The notes: generated by a model from the letters alone, not told the origin. Positions 50,553 to 60,071 are shown, counted from the stretch's first letter. The stretch is DNA of 64,000 bases from Hoeflea_A sp965249925 (GCA_965249925.1 OZ252260.1:3658001-3722000), one strand, 5' to 3'. Numbers and translations: made by a program.

Positions 50553-51587
50553 ATGTCGGCTTACGCTACATTTAAAGAACAGATCACCGGCTATATTTAC
50601 GAGTTCAACGATCCGTGGCCGCGCTTCGCGCTTGCCGTCAGCTACATACCGAACGGCACGTTCGTTGTTCAGCCTGTCGACAGCAGCAAAACGGTCCTTG
50701 AGATCGGCGACAAATTCACCGTCGCCCCCTCCACCGACATCAGTCAATCACAAACCTGGACCTTTCAGGGCGCGGCTCCGGATCCACAGAACAGCGGAAA
50801 GCTGGGTATCTGGGGCTTGAACGACGAAGGGGGTTTGTCAGTATACCAGTATTTTTCCAATGGCGGTTGGCTCAGCGGCGAGACCATGCCTGACTGGGTC
50901 AACAACGTCACGCCGTCCAACACCTATACGCTGCCGGACAGCGGAACGCCGCCGGCACCCCTGCCGCAGCCGATATGGTGGCAGGAACCGGAATTCGATC
51001 TCGTCAATCCACCCGTCATCGACTTCGCGGACTTTGAGGACGGCAAGCAACAGACCGACGTCAACGGCATCTTCGATCAATCGCTGTTCGACGGCGACGG
51101 TGCGCGCGAATTCGGCTTTTCGATCCTCGATGTCGGGTTTGCCCGCTTTGACAACAGTTTTGGGATCTACGAAATCGACGGGGACGGCAATATCGTCGAC
51201 GTCCAGGTTCTGTTTGCCGACGTCAAGAACGTCGCTGCGCCGATTTTGACGCGCGAGGTCGAGGACGGCCATTCCCTCGGCTTCTTCATTCTTCAGGACA
51301 TCGCCGATCAGATCAGCGCTCTCGAGTTGGGGACGGACTTCAGCTTCATCAACTCGGCCGGCGCCAACGCCAATCTCTCGGACGGATCCGACCTCAATTT
51401 CGCCATCAACGGCGTCAACGCCGGACTGGTCGCCTACCACAGCTACGACGCGGCGCTGAACGCTGACGGCGTCGAGCACGCGCTTTCCGGTGTAACCGAT
51501 GAGGGCTATATCGTCGGCTTCGAAGACCAGGCCGGCGGCGGCGATCTCGACTACGAAGACGTGATGGTCATGGTCGAAATCCTCTGA
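50553..51587 (+). CDS. DUF4114-containing protein
   Basis: The protein is 344 residues from ATG at 50553 (MSAYATFKEQITGYIYEF). The C-terminal about 90 residues fit DUF4114, ending GYIVGFEDQAGGGDLDYEDVMVMVEIL, where the acidic GFED and DLDYED motif is the hallmark, found in calcium-dependent extracellular proteins. The N-terminal 150 residues carry a Trp- and Pro-rich region (DPWPRF, PQPIWWQEPEF) that I do not recognise. There is no signal peptide. It is 192 bases after the kinase gene, on the same strand, and AT-rich DNA precedes it. It could be a secreted partner of the repeat proteins. Confidence 0.8.
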   Translation: MSAYATFKEQITGYIYEFNDPWPRFALAVSYIPNGTFVVQPVDSSKTVLEIGDKFTVAPSTDISQSQTWTFQGAAPDPQNSGKLGIWGLNDEGGLSVYQYFSNGGWLSGETMPDWVNNVTPSNTYTLPDSGTPPAPLPQPIWWQEPEFDLVNPPVIDFADFEDGKQQTDVNGIFDQSLFDGDGAREFGFSILDVGFARFDNSFGIYEIDGDGNIVDVQVLFADVKNVAAPILTREVEDGHSLGFFILQDIADQISALELGTDFSFINSAGANANLSDGSDLNFAINGVNAGLVAYHSYDAALNADGVEHALSGVTDEGYIVGFEDQAGGGDLDYEDVMVMVEIL

Positions 51588-51621
51588 CGCGACAGCGGTG
51601 CGGGACGTCGACCCACGATTT

Positions 51622-52248
51622 TCAGGTCAATCTGAATTCGATTGCCCGGAAATCTGAAATCAACGGACAAACTGGTTTCGTACCATGCGGACCGGCAAAG
51701 CCTATCGCGATCACGTCGCTTCCTGCATTGAGCCCCGCTTGAATACCCGCGGGTGCGTCTTCAAAGATCAAACATTGGTCGGCATTCGTACCGAGCTTTT
51801 CTGCTGCCAGGATGTAACCTGAAGGATCGGGTTTCCCGTGTACGATATCCTCAGCCGTCACTAGCACTTCGGGAACAGGTAGGCTGGCTGCCGTTAACCG
51901 GCGGATAGCGAGATCGCGGCCAGCAGAGGTCACGATGGCCCAACGCCTTGGCGGCAGTCGGTTCAATAGATCAGCTGCCCCCGGGATTGCCACGATACCG
52001 CAGACATCGGCTGCCTCCGCCGCCTCGATTTTGGCAGCCTCGGCTTTGCAATCCGTGCCGGCTGTCGCAAAGTCTCGAAGGACATCAACCGTTTTTCGAC
52101 CATGTGAAACGGCGAGTAGAGCGACGGGGTCGAGCTCGTTGGCGACGGCCCAGTTTGTCATGATACGCTCAATCACGGCTCGGGAATCCAAAAGCGTTCC
52201 ATCCAAATCGAATAGAACAGCGGAATAAGCTCGATCTAGCTGCAACAC
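51622..52248 (-). CDS. HAD-superfamily phosphatase (beta-phosphoglucomutase/sugar-phosphatase-like)
   Basis: The nucleophile motif is AVLFDLDGTLLDS, motif II is WAIVTSAG and the Lys-containing region is VTAEDIVHGKPDPSGYILAAEKLG, with motif IV LIFEDAPAGIQAGLNAG. This is the HAD subfamily that acts on sugar phosphates or makes phosphomutase reactions. The start is uncertain: GTG at 52248, preceded by AGGGA, gives 208 residues; an ATG at 52326 gives a longer N-terminus without family likeness. It converges on the DUF4114 gene and its role is probably housekeeping. Confidence 0.85.
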   Translation of the reverse strand: MLQLDRAYSAVLFDLDGTLLDSRAVIERIMTNWAVANELDPVALLAVSHGRKTVDVLRDFATAGTDCKAEAAKIEAAEAADVCGIVAIPGAADLLNRLPPRRWAIVTSAGRDLAIRRLTAASLPVPEVLVTAEDIVHGKPDPSGYILAAEKLGTNADQCLIFEDAPAGIQAGLNAGSDVIAIGFAGPHGTKPVCPLISDFRAIEFRLT

Positions 52249-52517
52249 TTCGTCCCTTTCACGAACAATGCCAAATGAGAGTTTGCACAGGGGCTCGATA
52301 GTCAAGGTTTCTTGAGGCGCATGCATAAACCTTGGCGCGGCGACCAGGCGCCCCAACTGTTTCGAAAACACAAAAGGGTGATGAGGCAATCCAAATACGA
52401 GCGCCGGTCGTATCCCTTTTTTCGATCAAGCAATCAACCATCGCAGGTGTGTAAAAATAGAGTGTTTCATACAACAGAACGGTGATGAAACCCCGATATT
52501 GGTCAAGGGAAGGCTGA

Positions 52518-53363
52518 ATGTACGAAGAACCGGGCGGCTGTTTTCAGCGAGTACGTGCAATGACGGCGAACCGCACGAAAGAGATTGATCGATCACAACA
52601 GGCTTTCGTCGGAACCGTTCTTGCACTTTGCATACTTGTTGCTTGGACTGCTTCGCATGTGATGGGCGTGTTTTACTACCAGTGGGGCATGCATTCGGTA
52701 CTGACCGCGCCGCTGTTGATCGCTTTCAATTGCTGGCTCTATGTCGGTCTCTTCATCGTCGCCCATGATTGCATGCACGGCTCGCTGTTTCCGCTGAAGC
52801 CGTCGTGGAACAGGTCGATGGGCCGGCTTTGCCTGACCGTTTATGCGGGCTTCGAGTTTGACCGGCTCAATCGAAAACATCACCTGCACCACAGGTATTC
52901 CGGCACCGAGGGCGACCCGGACTTCGACCCGTCTCCGCCGCACGGCTTCCTCAACTGGTATCTGCGTTTCTTCCGCGAATATTTCGGCATCAAGCAGGCC
53001 GCGTTTCTGGCTGTCGTCGCCGCCGTCTATTTGCTGGTGCTGGGCGTCAGCACCGCGAACCTGATGGCGTTCTGGGCGCTGCCGGCGGTGCTGTCATCCG
53101 TGCAACTGTTTTATTTCGGGACCTACCTTCCACACCGACCGGCCGTGACACCCTTTGCCGACCGGCACTGCGCCCGCAGCAACGAGTGGAGCTGGCTGGC
53201 CTCGCTCCTGAGCTGCTTTCACTTCGGCTGTCACCACGAACACCACCTGCACCCGCGGGAGCCGTGGTGGCGGTTGCCGAGCGTCCGGGCAGCCCGCAGC
53301 GGCACCGGAGAAAAGTGGGGCAGATCGTTTGCAGGCGGCCAGGTCGAACAGCGGCCGAATTGA
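52518..53363 (+). CDS. crtW: Beta-carotene ketolase
   Basis: This 281-residue di-iron membrane enzyme adds keto groups at C-4 of the beta-ionone rings. The histidine clusters are HDCMH (83-87), RKHHLHHRYSG (119-129) and CFHFGCHHEHHLHP (233-246); the phrases FGTYLPHRP and NEWSWLASL are CrtW-specific. The ATG at 52518 has GGGAAGG 4 bases upstream; ATG at 52560 (MTANRTKEID) is an alternative closer to usual CrtW length. It lies 35 kb from the other crt genes. With CrtZ it allows astaxanthin formation. Confidence 0.93.
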   Translation: MYEEPGGCFQRVRAMTANRTKEIDRSQQAFVGTVLALCILVAWTASHVMGVFYYQWGMHSVLTAPLLIAFNCWLYVGLFIVAHDCMHGSLFPLKPSWNRSMGRLCLTVYAGFEFDRLNRKHHLHHRYSGTEGDPDFDPSPPHGFLNWYLRFFREYFGIKQAAFLAVVAAVYLLVLGVSTANLMAFWALPAVLSSVQLFYFGTYLPHRPAVTPFADRHCARSNEWSWLASLLSCFHFGCHHEHHLHPREPWWRLPSVRAARSGTGEKWGRSFAGGQVEQRPN

Positions 53364-53589
53364 GCCCCAAGAGCGGCTGACGCCGGCCGGCTTCGTTGTG
53401 ACGCACAGTCCTTGATTAGACCGTGCATCCTGGCGGCGTGCATCCGTTTGTCCACTTGGGACGACCCGTGACGGAGGTCGGCTCCCATTAAATCTCGGTA
53501 ATAAACGGACGCTTCCATTGACTATGGATTGAACAACTGGAAGGTGAAGCGCAGGGTCCGACGGGCGATATCGGAATGGATGAGAGATC

Positions 53590-54171
53590 ATGTCTCCAGC
53601 AGGTCTTTATCGCGTGTTCGAGGCTTTCGCGCCAAACAAAGCCATCCTTTTTCTGGTCGTTTCGGCGGCCGCTCTTGCCGGCTGCACGACGGTTCCCCTT
53701 ACGACGGTTTATTAGGACGTTCCCGGTGCAACCGCCGAGCAGGTGCTGACGGAGCTAACGAGAAAGAGCTCCTCGGAGATCGGTGACATCTCGTTGACGA
53801 TCAAACCGTATGTCCGGTTCGAGCAGTCGCAAAATGAGTGCCGGATATCCAGGGCCATTGTCAGATACGATGTCGAAGTTGTGTTGCCGCGCTTCACCGA
53901 GGCGCGTCGGATGGATGCGGACACCCGGGCTGTGTTCAGGGAGTTCGAGCCTCTGTTGAAAGACATTGCGCGCGCAACAAGGGCCATCACCAAGCATCAT
54001 GCTCAGGAGCTGGAGAGCCAGCTAAGGGATCTTCCGCCGAAACCGACCTGCCAACGACTGATCGCCGAAGTGAAAAGAACCCTCAAAAAAGGGTACCGGG
54101 CGCACGATCGCGATCAGGACCGTTTGCAGGCAGAACTCGACGCGGCAATCAAGGAAGCCCTCGATTCTTAG
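53590..54171 (+). pseudogene. Lipoprotein of the DUF922 (secreted Zn-protease-like) kind with in-frame TAG
   Basis: The frame from ATG 53590 reads MSPAGLYRVFEAFAPNKAIL, then FLVVSAAALAGC, a lipobox, and stops at TAG 53713-53715. Downstream in the same frame it continues without stop to 54171, with VLTELTRKSSSEIGDISLTI, CRISRAIVRYDVEVVLPRF and YRAHDRDQDRLQAELDAA, which fit DUF922. The HExxH zinc motif expected in that family reads HHAQEL, so metal binding is probably lost. A single stop codon splits an otherwise intact frame. Confidence 0.65.
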
Positions 54172-54635
54172 CGTTGAACTATGGCTATAGGTCGTTCCGA
54201 AAACCGATAGAACGACACGCCTTCCTTGCGAGAATTGAACGCTCGACCTCTCCCCAACCGGGGGCGGGATCGGTCGTTCTTTTGCGTGCATTTGCTTGTG
54301 TCGATGCAAATACAACACGCAGCACAACGTTGGTGACAACGTTCCCTCCAATGAGCCGGCGCCATTAGCGACGAACCACGTCACGCGGTTGCACGATTCC
54401 ATCTCAATGGCGGAGGGAATGTTCGTTTGTGAAGCTGCATGCCGTGTTCTGAACTGTTTTGAGGTATGGGCGCAGCTTTGTTGTGACTGAGCCGCAGCCC
54501 GTTGCTCTAAAATCCCGACGCTTATTGGGTGTTCGATGCGCCTCAGAGCCTTTCGGATGATGTCCAGCAACAGCGCGACCCGGCCCGACGCGCAGAGCGC
54601 GGGCGGTCGGCGCTTGCAGAAGTGAGAGTTATCAG
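54172..54635. other. Intergenic stretch with a decayed tRNA-like fragment
   Basis: This 464-base gap holds a tRNA-Thr-like fragment (54230-54259) and otherwise no gene. Several short frames exist on both strands but none has coding likeness. It is the probable promoter region of the acyltransferase gene. Confidence 0.5.
54230..54259 (-). other. Partial tRNA-Thr-like fragment
   Basis: On the minus strand the sequence resembles the variable region, T-arm and part of the anticodon stem of the tRNA-Thr at 61584-61658: 13 bases are exactly shared (54242-54254 and 61609-61621), and a further GAGA-TTGAAC is shared with one gap. The T-stem no longer pairs. Both are in the same orientation 7.4 kb apart. 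Confidence 0.5.
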
Positions 54636-55760
54636 TTGAAAGAGTCTACAGAACTGTTGGCGGCTGGCCGGTCTACCAATGGAAATTCGCCGTTGGAATC
54701 CGGTCGACCGGTCCTCCCCGGCCGCTACGCGGCTGACTGCTTTGAGGACATCGTTCGCTGGGTTTCGCCCACCGACGACGTGCGTCGCGACATAGTGCGC
54801 GTCATGGTTCGTGATTTCTGTGAGGCACTGGAGCTTCGCTCGCCGCTGACCGCAGGTCCGCGTCTGTTCGTATCAAACCATCAAATGGCAAGCGACGTCG
54901 TCTATTTTGCGGTCGTCGTCGCAGGTCTCATGCATCAGCGCGCCGAGATCCTCACATGGGAAGGACACTATGACCTCGATGCCGCCCAGGTATCACGATG
55001 GATAAACACCAGTCCTGAGGGTGAGGCCAGGACCGTCGCGTCCACAGTCAAATCGCGCATGGTCAACCGCAGAAATCCGCGGGCGGTGCATGAGCTCTCG
55101 CAGGACATTGCCAGGGGCATGGCCAGCAACGGCAACACGTTTACTTGCCTATGCGTTGCGGGGGAGACGGAGCGGATCGAGGGCGAACCCATGCGTCAGA
55201 TGGGCGGCACCTTTCTTGACGCGGCCCTCGCCCACGACATTCCGATAACGCCGGTGCGTTTTAACTGGGGCGCGGGCGATCGGCCCGACACGCGCAACAT
55301 GTGGCCCAAGCACCTGGCTCGCCAACTCTACGTCGTTGGCGAAACGATCACACGATCTGATCTTGCCGGATTGTCGCGCAATGCACAGCGAGAACTGGTA
55401 ACGGGCTCGATCAATGCGCTTGGCGTGCCGCGGCCGAAGGACCATTTCGCGCAAGCGCTGGCAAGAGAAGCCCGTATTCGCTGGCTTGCCGACGCGACCG
55501 GCATGGGGATGACCAAGGCCATCTTTCTCGACGGGCTCTACCAGACACCCTTCGCCGACCTTACCACGGAAGGGCGCCAGGTCGTGCTGTGGTCGGTTGT
55601 TCCGACACTTGGGATCTTCGCCAAGGAAGACGGTTGGGCCTACCGCTTCGCCAGGTGGCTTTCCGACGGGTTCGGTCCCGCGCGGATCGATCTTTCAACC
55701 CATTACCCGGAACTTCAGGACCTGGTCGAGAGCCGGGGCCTGTACCGGAACGAAATATGA
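54636..55760 (+). CDS. PlsC-like acyltransferase (HX4D motif)
   Basis: The frame of 374 residues begins with TTG at 54636 (AGAG upstream); no ATG fits near it. RLFVSNHQMASDVVYF (about residues 77-92) contains H-x4-D, the acyltransferase motif I, and CLCVAGETERIEGEPMRQ (about 174-190) resembles the glycine-rich motif III region. I expect a membrane-associated lysophospholipid or glycerol-3-phosphate acyltransferase-like protein, but the subfamily is not recognised. It is 9 bases from the ABC transporter gene, so they form one operon. A glycerol-phosphate theme of the importer would fit. Confidence 0.72.
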   Translation: MKESTELLAAGRSTNGNSPLESGRPVLPGRYAADCFEDIVRWVSPTDDVRRDIVRVMVRDFCEALELRSPLTAGPRLFVSNHQMASDVVYFAVVVAGLMHQRAEILTWEGHYDLDAAQVSRWINTSPEGEARTVASTVKSRMVNRRNPRAVHELSQDIARGMASNGNTFTCLCVAGETERIEGEPMRQMGGTFLDAALAHDIPITPVRFNWGAGDRPDTRNMWPKHLARQLYVVGETITRSDLAGLSRNAQRELVTGSINALGVPRPKDHFAQALAREARIRWLADATGMGMTKAIFLDGLYQTPFADLTTEGRQVVLWSVVPTLGIFAKEDGWAYRFARWLSDGFGPARIDLSTHYPELQDLVESRGLYRNEI

Positions 55761-55769
55761 AGTCGGCCC

Positions 55770-56963
55770 ATGTCTTCAGTTGAATACAGATCGGTTTCGA
55801 AGGCTTTCGCCAGAGGTCAGACGGTTGTCGACGCCGTCGACCTGGAGGTTGGCGAGAAGGAACTTCTGGTGATCGTCGGTCCATCCGGCTGCGGCAAGTC
55901 GACCATGCTGCGCCTCGCCGCCGGGCTCGAACCTGTGACGAGAGGTTCAATTCTAATCGACGGCAAGGACGTGACCTGGCTTTCCCCCAAGGCTCGGGAC
56001 GTTGCCATGGTGTTTCAGAATTACGCTCTTTACGCACACCTGAATGTCCGGGAGAACCTGGCATTCGGGTTGAAAGCCCGTCGCACGTCCGCACCCGAAA
56101 CACGACGTCGCGTCAATGATGCGGCCGATCTTCTGGGCCTGACACCGTATCTGGAACGCAAACCGAAACAACTCTCGGGCGGACAACGTCAAAGGGTCGC
56201 CATCGGGCGCGCCCTCGTGCGCCAGCCAAAGAGCTTTCTGCTCGACGAACCCTTGAGCAACCTGGACGCCTCCCTGCGCGGACAGATGCGCCAGGAGATC
56301 GCGGTCATTCATGATGCCTCGCAAACCTCGATGATCCTTGTCACGCACGACCAGATGGAGGCTATGACACTCGGTCATCGCATCGCGGTCATGAAGGACG
56401 GAGTGGTGCAGCAGGTCGGATCGCCGCTCGAACTATACGATCGGCCCGGGAACATCTTTGTCGCCGGCTTTCTCGGCTCCCCTGCGATGAACATCATTGA
56501 AGCCACGTTCGAAATCAGTGGAGGCGATGCTGTTTTCCGCTGCCATGGCTTCTCCTTGCCCGTTTCGCCGGCAATCGGATTCTTCTTCCAGACCAGAAAA
56601 CGTCTGTTGGGCACCTCGACCACGGATTCTTATCTGCTGGGACTGCGACCCGAACACCTGCGCCCGGCGATGCCCGGCGAGCGTGCGTTCGAAGCGACGG
56701 TAACAGCGGTGGAAAGCACCGGCGCGCAAACACTCCTTCGCCTCATCGCAGGCGCGACCCCGCTGACGTCGCTGAGCGAACGGCGCGACGACATCGTTCC
56801 CGGATCAACCCTACGCATGGCGGTCGAGAGCCAACGTCTTCACCTGTTCGGTGCCGAAAACGGTGTTCGGCTGCCCGTCCAGTCCGAAAGATCGGCGGCC
56901 GCCACGCCGCAGACATTCGAGGGCCCAAACGCCGACCGTTTCGAAACCGTCAGAGCGATCTGA
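55770..56963 (+). CDS. ABC importer ATPase (MalK/UgpC-like)
   Basis: This 397-residue ATPase has Walker A GPSGCGKST (about residue 38), Q-loop MVFQNYALYAHLNV, signature LSGGQRQRVAIGRAL, Walker B SFLLDEPLSNLDASLR and switch LVTHDQMEAMTLGHRIAVM. A C-terminal TOBE-type domain follows from about residue 240. The phrases VGSPLELYDRPGNIFVAGFLGSPAMNII are hallmarks of the carbohydrate and glycerol-phosphate importers. It starts 9 bases after the acyltransferase stop. Confidence 0.92.
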   Translation: MSSVEYRSVSKAFARGQTVVDAVDLEVGEKELLVIVGPSGCGKSTMLRLAAGLEPVTRGSILIDGKDVTWLSPKARDVAMVFQNYALYAHLNVRENLAFGLKARRTSAPETRRRVNDAADLLGLTPYLERKPKQLSGGQRQRVAIGRALVRQPKSFLLDEPLSNLDASLRGQMRQEIAVIHDASQTSMILVTHDQMEAMTLGHRIAVMKDGVVQQVGSPLELYDRPGNIFVAGFLGSPAMNIIEATFEISGGDAVFRCHGFSLPVSPAIGFFFQTRKRLLGTSTTDSYLLGLRPEHLRPAMPGERAFEATVTAVESTGAQTLLRLIAGATPLTSLSERRDDIVPGSTLRMAVESQRLHLFGAENGVRLPVQSERSAAATPQTFEGPNADRFETVRAI

Positions 56964-56986
56964 ATAACCCTTGGAGCAGAAAGATA

Positions 56987-58321
56987 ATGACGAACAGAAA
57001 ACCCCGTACGACAAATATGGGCATCAACCGACGGGCATTTCTGACCGGCACCGCTGCCGCCGGAATGTATGGCCTCTCGACGCCGTTTGTGAACGCGAAA
57101 CCACGGGTCATCCGGTTCCTCAACGGTGAGCCGAGTGCCGAGAGCGTTCGGGCGATGCGGGTTGCGGCAGCCGAATACGAACACCAAACCGGAACGGTCG
57201 TTGAAATCGATTCCGTTCCCGCGGGCAAGGCGTGGGAGAAAATCCAGGCCTCCATTCACGCCGGAAAGCCCTATGACATCGCCACGCTTTTCTTTGTCGG
57301 CGACGTGCATTTGCTCGCCAATGAAGGCCGTATCTTTCCCCTCAACGATCTTATCGGCAAGTATGACTGGGGCCCGCAAATCCTGTTTCCGCTCGACGGC
57401 AACAATTACTGGTTACCCTATGACTACAACTTCTGCTGGATCAACTACCGCAAGGACCTCTACGCCGCGCACGGACTGCGCGAGCCCTCGACCTGGGAAG
57501 CGTTGCGCGCCAATCTCGAACGGCTCACGGGCGCTGGCGAGAACCAGCTGCCGCACGGCATCGTTCATCCGATCGGCAGCAACGGCGCGACCAACTACGC
57601 GAGCTTCGGCTATATGTGGGCGAACGGAGTCAAGCTGTTCGGGGACGACTGGTCGGTTGTCCTGGACTCGCCCGAAATCGCCGCCCGGGCTTCGCAGTAT
57701 CTCGATTTCATGGCCGACCTGACGCCTGTGATGCCTCCGGCACCGCTGCAGGCGGGCTGGGGCAACCTGGTCGGCGATTTCCAGGCCGGCAAAGTCTCCC
57801 ATACCCCTGGCACGGGCCGCCTCATCGATCAGATGTCGAAACGCACGCCGGAACAGGCCGCCAATGTGGGCACCTTTCTGTTTCCGTCAAAGGACGGTCA
57901 GTCCTTCGCCGTCAATCACGGCTATGACGGCTGGGTGGTGCTGGACACGGCGATGAGCGAAGAGGCTTTCAGGTTTCTGTCGTGGTTCTCCGACGAACAC
58001 CTGATCAATTTTCTGCACACCTCTCCGGTTCACTATCAGCCGACGCGTCTTGATATCTACGAAGATCCGCGCTGGCTGGCCCATCCCGCGCTCGAGACCT
58101 TTGCACCGATCGTCGAGATGCAGAAAAGAGTGGTGAGCGATCCGTCGATTGTCATCCGTTCGATCGATACCGAGGGCCCGGGCCCCGACATCCGGTCTGC
58201 CAAGGTGTTCCGGTCCTACGTTCTGCCGCAGATGCTGCAGGATCGCATCGTTCGGGGCATGCCGGCGCAAGACTGTGTGAAGACGGCCGCCGACAGGATG
58301 CGGCAGGTCATTGCCGGCTAG
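56987..58321 (+). CDS. ABC importer substrate-binding protein, Tat-type signal
   Basis: This 444-residue protein has the twin-arginine type leader MTNRKPRTTNMGINRRAFLT (NRRAFLTG motif), cleaved near STPFVNA. The mature part is a family 1 (MalE/UgpB-like) solute-binding protein: RFLNGEPSAESVRAMRVAAAEYEHQTGTVVEI and GYMWANGVKLFGDDW. Ligand is unknown; sugars, polyols or glycerol phosphates are typical. It lies between the ATPase and the permease genes, on the same strand. Confidence 0.9.
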   Translation: MTNRKPRTTNMGINRRAFLTGTAAAGMYGLSTPFVNAKPRVIRFLNGEPSAESVRAMRVAAAEYEHQTGTVVEIDSVPAGKAWEKIQASIHAGKPYDIATLFFVGDVHLLANEGRIFPLNDLIGKYDWGPQILFPLDGNNYWLPYDYNFCWINYRKDLYAAHGLREPSTWEALRANLERLTGAGENQLPHGIVHPIGSNGATNYASFGYMWANGVKLFGDDWSVVLDSPEIAARASQYLDFMADLTPVMPPAPLQAGWGNLVGDFQAGKVSHTPGTGRLIDQMSKRTPEQAANVGTFLFPSKDGQSFAVNHGYDGWVVLDTAMSEEAFRFLSWFSDEHLINFLHTSPVHYQPTRLDIYEDPRWLAHPALETFAPIVEMQKRVVSDPSIVIRSIDTEGPGPDIRSAKVFRSYVLPQMLQDRIVRGMPAQDCVKTAADRMRQVIAG

Positions 58322-58373
58322 CCGCCATATTGACCGGCCTTGCCAGGGCCGAGGTTTGCGCGACGGATACGCC

Positions 58374-59237
58374 ATGAACGACACACGCACTCTTGTCGGG
58401 ATCCTTGCCTTCAGCACGGCCGTGACGGCGGTGCTGGTGCTTTACCCGGCATCCTACGCGCTGACGCTCAGCCTGCAGCAGACAAACTCCTTCGTGTCGG
58501 AACCGGTCTATGTGGGGCTGGACAATTACAGGACGCTGCTGGCGAGCAGCGGGTTTTGGAACGCCCTTGGGCGCGGGCTGGTTTACAGCGTCACGACCAT
58601 ACTGCTTCAGCTTGGTCTTGGGATCGGTTTCGCCTTGCTGCTCAATGCCAACCTGCCGCTCAAGCGGCTGGTGCGCGGCGTTGCCATCATGCCGTACCTC
58701 TTGCCGACGGTCGCCGTCGCCGTGACATTCAAGTGGATGTTCGATGCGACGTCCGGCGTGTTGACCGGAGCCTTGCACCCCTTTGGGATCGACTACGTTC
58801 CCTGGGGGGAGGACCCGCTGATGGCGATGCTCGCCGTCATTGCGGTCAGCGTCTGGATCTGGACCCCGTTCGTGACACTGGCGGTTCTGTCGGGCCTGCA
58901 ATCGGTCCCGACCGAGTACTACGAAGCGGCGAAGGTCGATGGAGCGGGTCCGTTGAGAATTTTCTTCAGGGTTACGCTTCCTCAACTGAGACCGGTCATC
59001 ACGGTCGTCCTGCTTCTGCGTGCCATATGGATGTTCAACAAGTTCGACGTCATCTGGCTGCTGACCGAAGGCGGACCGATCAGGGCGACCGAACATCTTC
59101 CCATCCTGGCGTACCGCACCGCCTTTGAGCAGTTTGATGTCGGACTCGGAGCCGCCGTGTCGGTCGTGTCCTTCATCGTTCTGTCGTTGGTGATACTCAT
59201 CTATTTCTGGCTTTTCCCCCTGGACGAGAGGCGCTGA
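58374..59237 (+). CDS. ABC importer permease 1 (MalF/UgpA-like)
   Basis: The permease is 287 residues from ATG at 58374 (MNDTRTLVGILAFSTAVTAV). Six hydrophobic segments are visible, and the EAA loop is EYYEAAKVDGAGPLRIFFRVTLPQLRP (about residue 183). FNKFDVIWLLTEGGP is typical of the MalF/UgpA class. It is separated from the binding protein by 52 bases and from permease 2 by 3 bases. Confidence 0.9.
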   Translation: MNDTRTLVGILAFSTAVTAVLVLYPASYALTLSLQQTNSFVSEPVYVGLDNYRTLLASSGFWNALGRGLVYSVTTILLQLGLGIGFALLLNANLPLKRLVRGVAIMPYLLPTVAVAVTFKWMFDATSGVLTGALHPFGIDYVPWGEDPLMAMLAVIAVSVWIWTPFVTLAVLSGLQSVPTEYYEAAKVDGAGPLRIFFRVTLPQLRPVITVVLLLRAIWMFNKFDVIWLLTEGGPIRATEHLPILAYRTAFEQFDVGLGAAVSVVSFIVLSLVILIYFWLFPLDERR

Positions 59238-59240
59238 GCA

Positions 59241-60071
59241 GTGAGACCGCGAAACCTCCTGACCCAGACGCTTCTGCTCGGGGCAACGCTAGCACTGGTC
59301 GTATACTCGATATTCCCCGTCTACTGGATGGCGGTTTCGAGCTTGCGCAGCCACGCGGATCTGTACCGCGAAACCGGTCTGTTTCCGGGCGCGATATCCT
59401 TTGAAAGCTATGAAATCCTTCTTGCGCACACCGATTATCCGACCTGGTTCATGAATTCGGCCATCGTTGCAATGGGAACGGTCAGCATCACGCTGGTTCT
59501 GTCGGTGCTGATTGCCTATGCCCTGAGCCGCCTGTTTTTCCGCGGCAAAATCATCATCATCGGATCGATGCTTCTGGCCTACATGTTCCCGCCCTTGCTC
59601 CTCGCCGTGCCGCTCTACGCGCTGTTTGTGGACCTCGGCATTGCCGATACGCGGCTGTCGCTGATTCTGTCCCATTGCACGCTGGCCCTGCCGCTCGGCG
59701 TCTGGCTGCTTTGGGGATTCTTCAAACAGATACCGCACGACGTTGAGGAGGCCGCCATGGTGGATGGGTATTCCAGGCTTGGCGCGTTCGTCAGGGCCGT
59801 ATTGCCGCTGGCGTTGCCCGGCGTCGTCACGGTGGCGATTTTCGCGTTCCTGCTGTCCTGGACCGACTACACTTTCGGCCTGATCATGATCACCAGCGAT
59901 CGCCTGAAAACCCTGCCGGTCGGGCTTCAGACCATGGTGGGAAGCTACGACATCCAATGGGGCGAGCTGATGGCCGGATCGACCCTGATCACGTTGCCGC
60001 TGCTGCTGTGTTTTGTCCTGCTCGGTCGCTACTTCATTCAGGGGCTCACCGCGGGTGCCACCAAGGGATGA
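59241..60071 (+). CDS. ABC importer permease 2 (MalG/UgpE-like)
   Basis: This 276-residue permease starts with GTG at 59241 (MRPRNLLTQTLLLGATLALVV). Membrane segments lie near 10-30, 70-95, 105-125, 135-155, 190-210 and 240-260. The EAA loop is DVEEAAMVDGYSRLGAFVRAVLPLALP. LSWTDYTFGLIMI and the start of the family motif VYSIFPVYWMAVSSLRS mark the MalG class. Its stop overlaps the MATE start (ATGA at 60068-60071), so transport genes are coupled with an exporter. Confidence 0.9.
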   Translation: MRPRNLLTQTLLLGATLALVVYSIFPVYWMAVSSLRSHADLYRETGLFPGAISFESYEILLAHTDYPTWFMNSAIVAMGTVSITLVLSVLIAYALSRLFFRGKIIIIGSMLLAYMFPPLLLAVPLYALFVDLGIADTRLSLILSHCTLALPLGVWLLWGFFKQIPHDVEEAAMVDGYSRLGAFVRAVLPLALPGVVTVAIFAFLLSWTDYTFGLIMITSDRLKTLPVGLQTMVGSYDIQWGELMAGSTLITLPLLLCFVLLGRYFIQGLTAGATKG

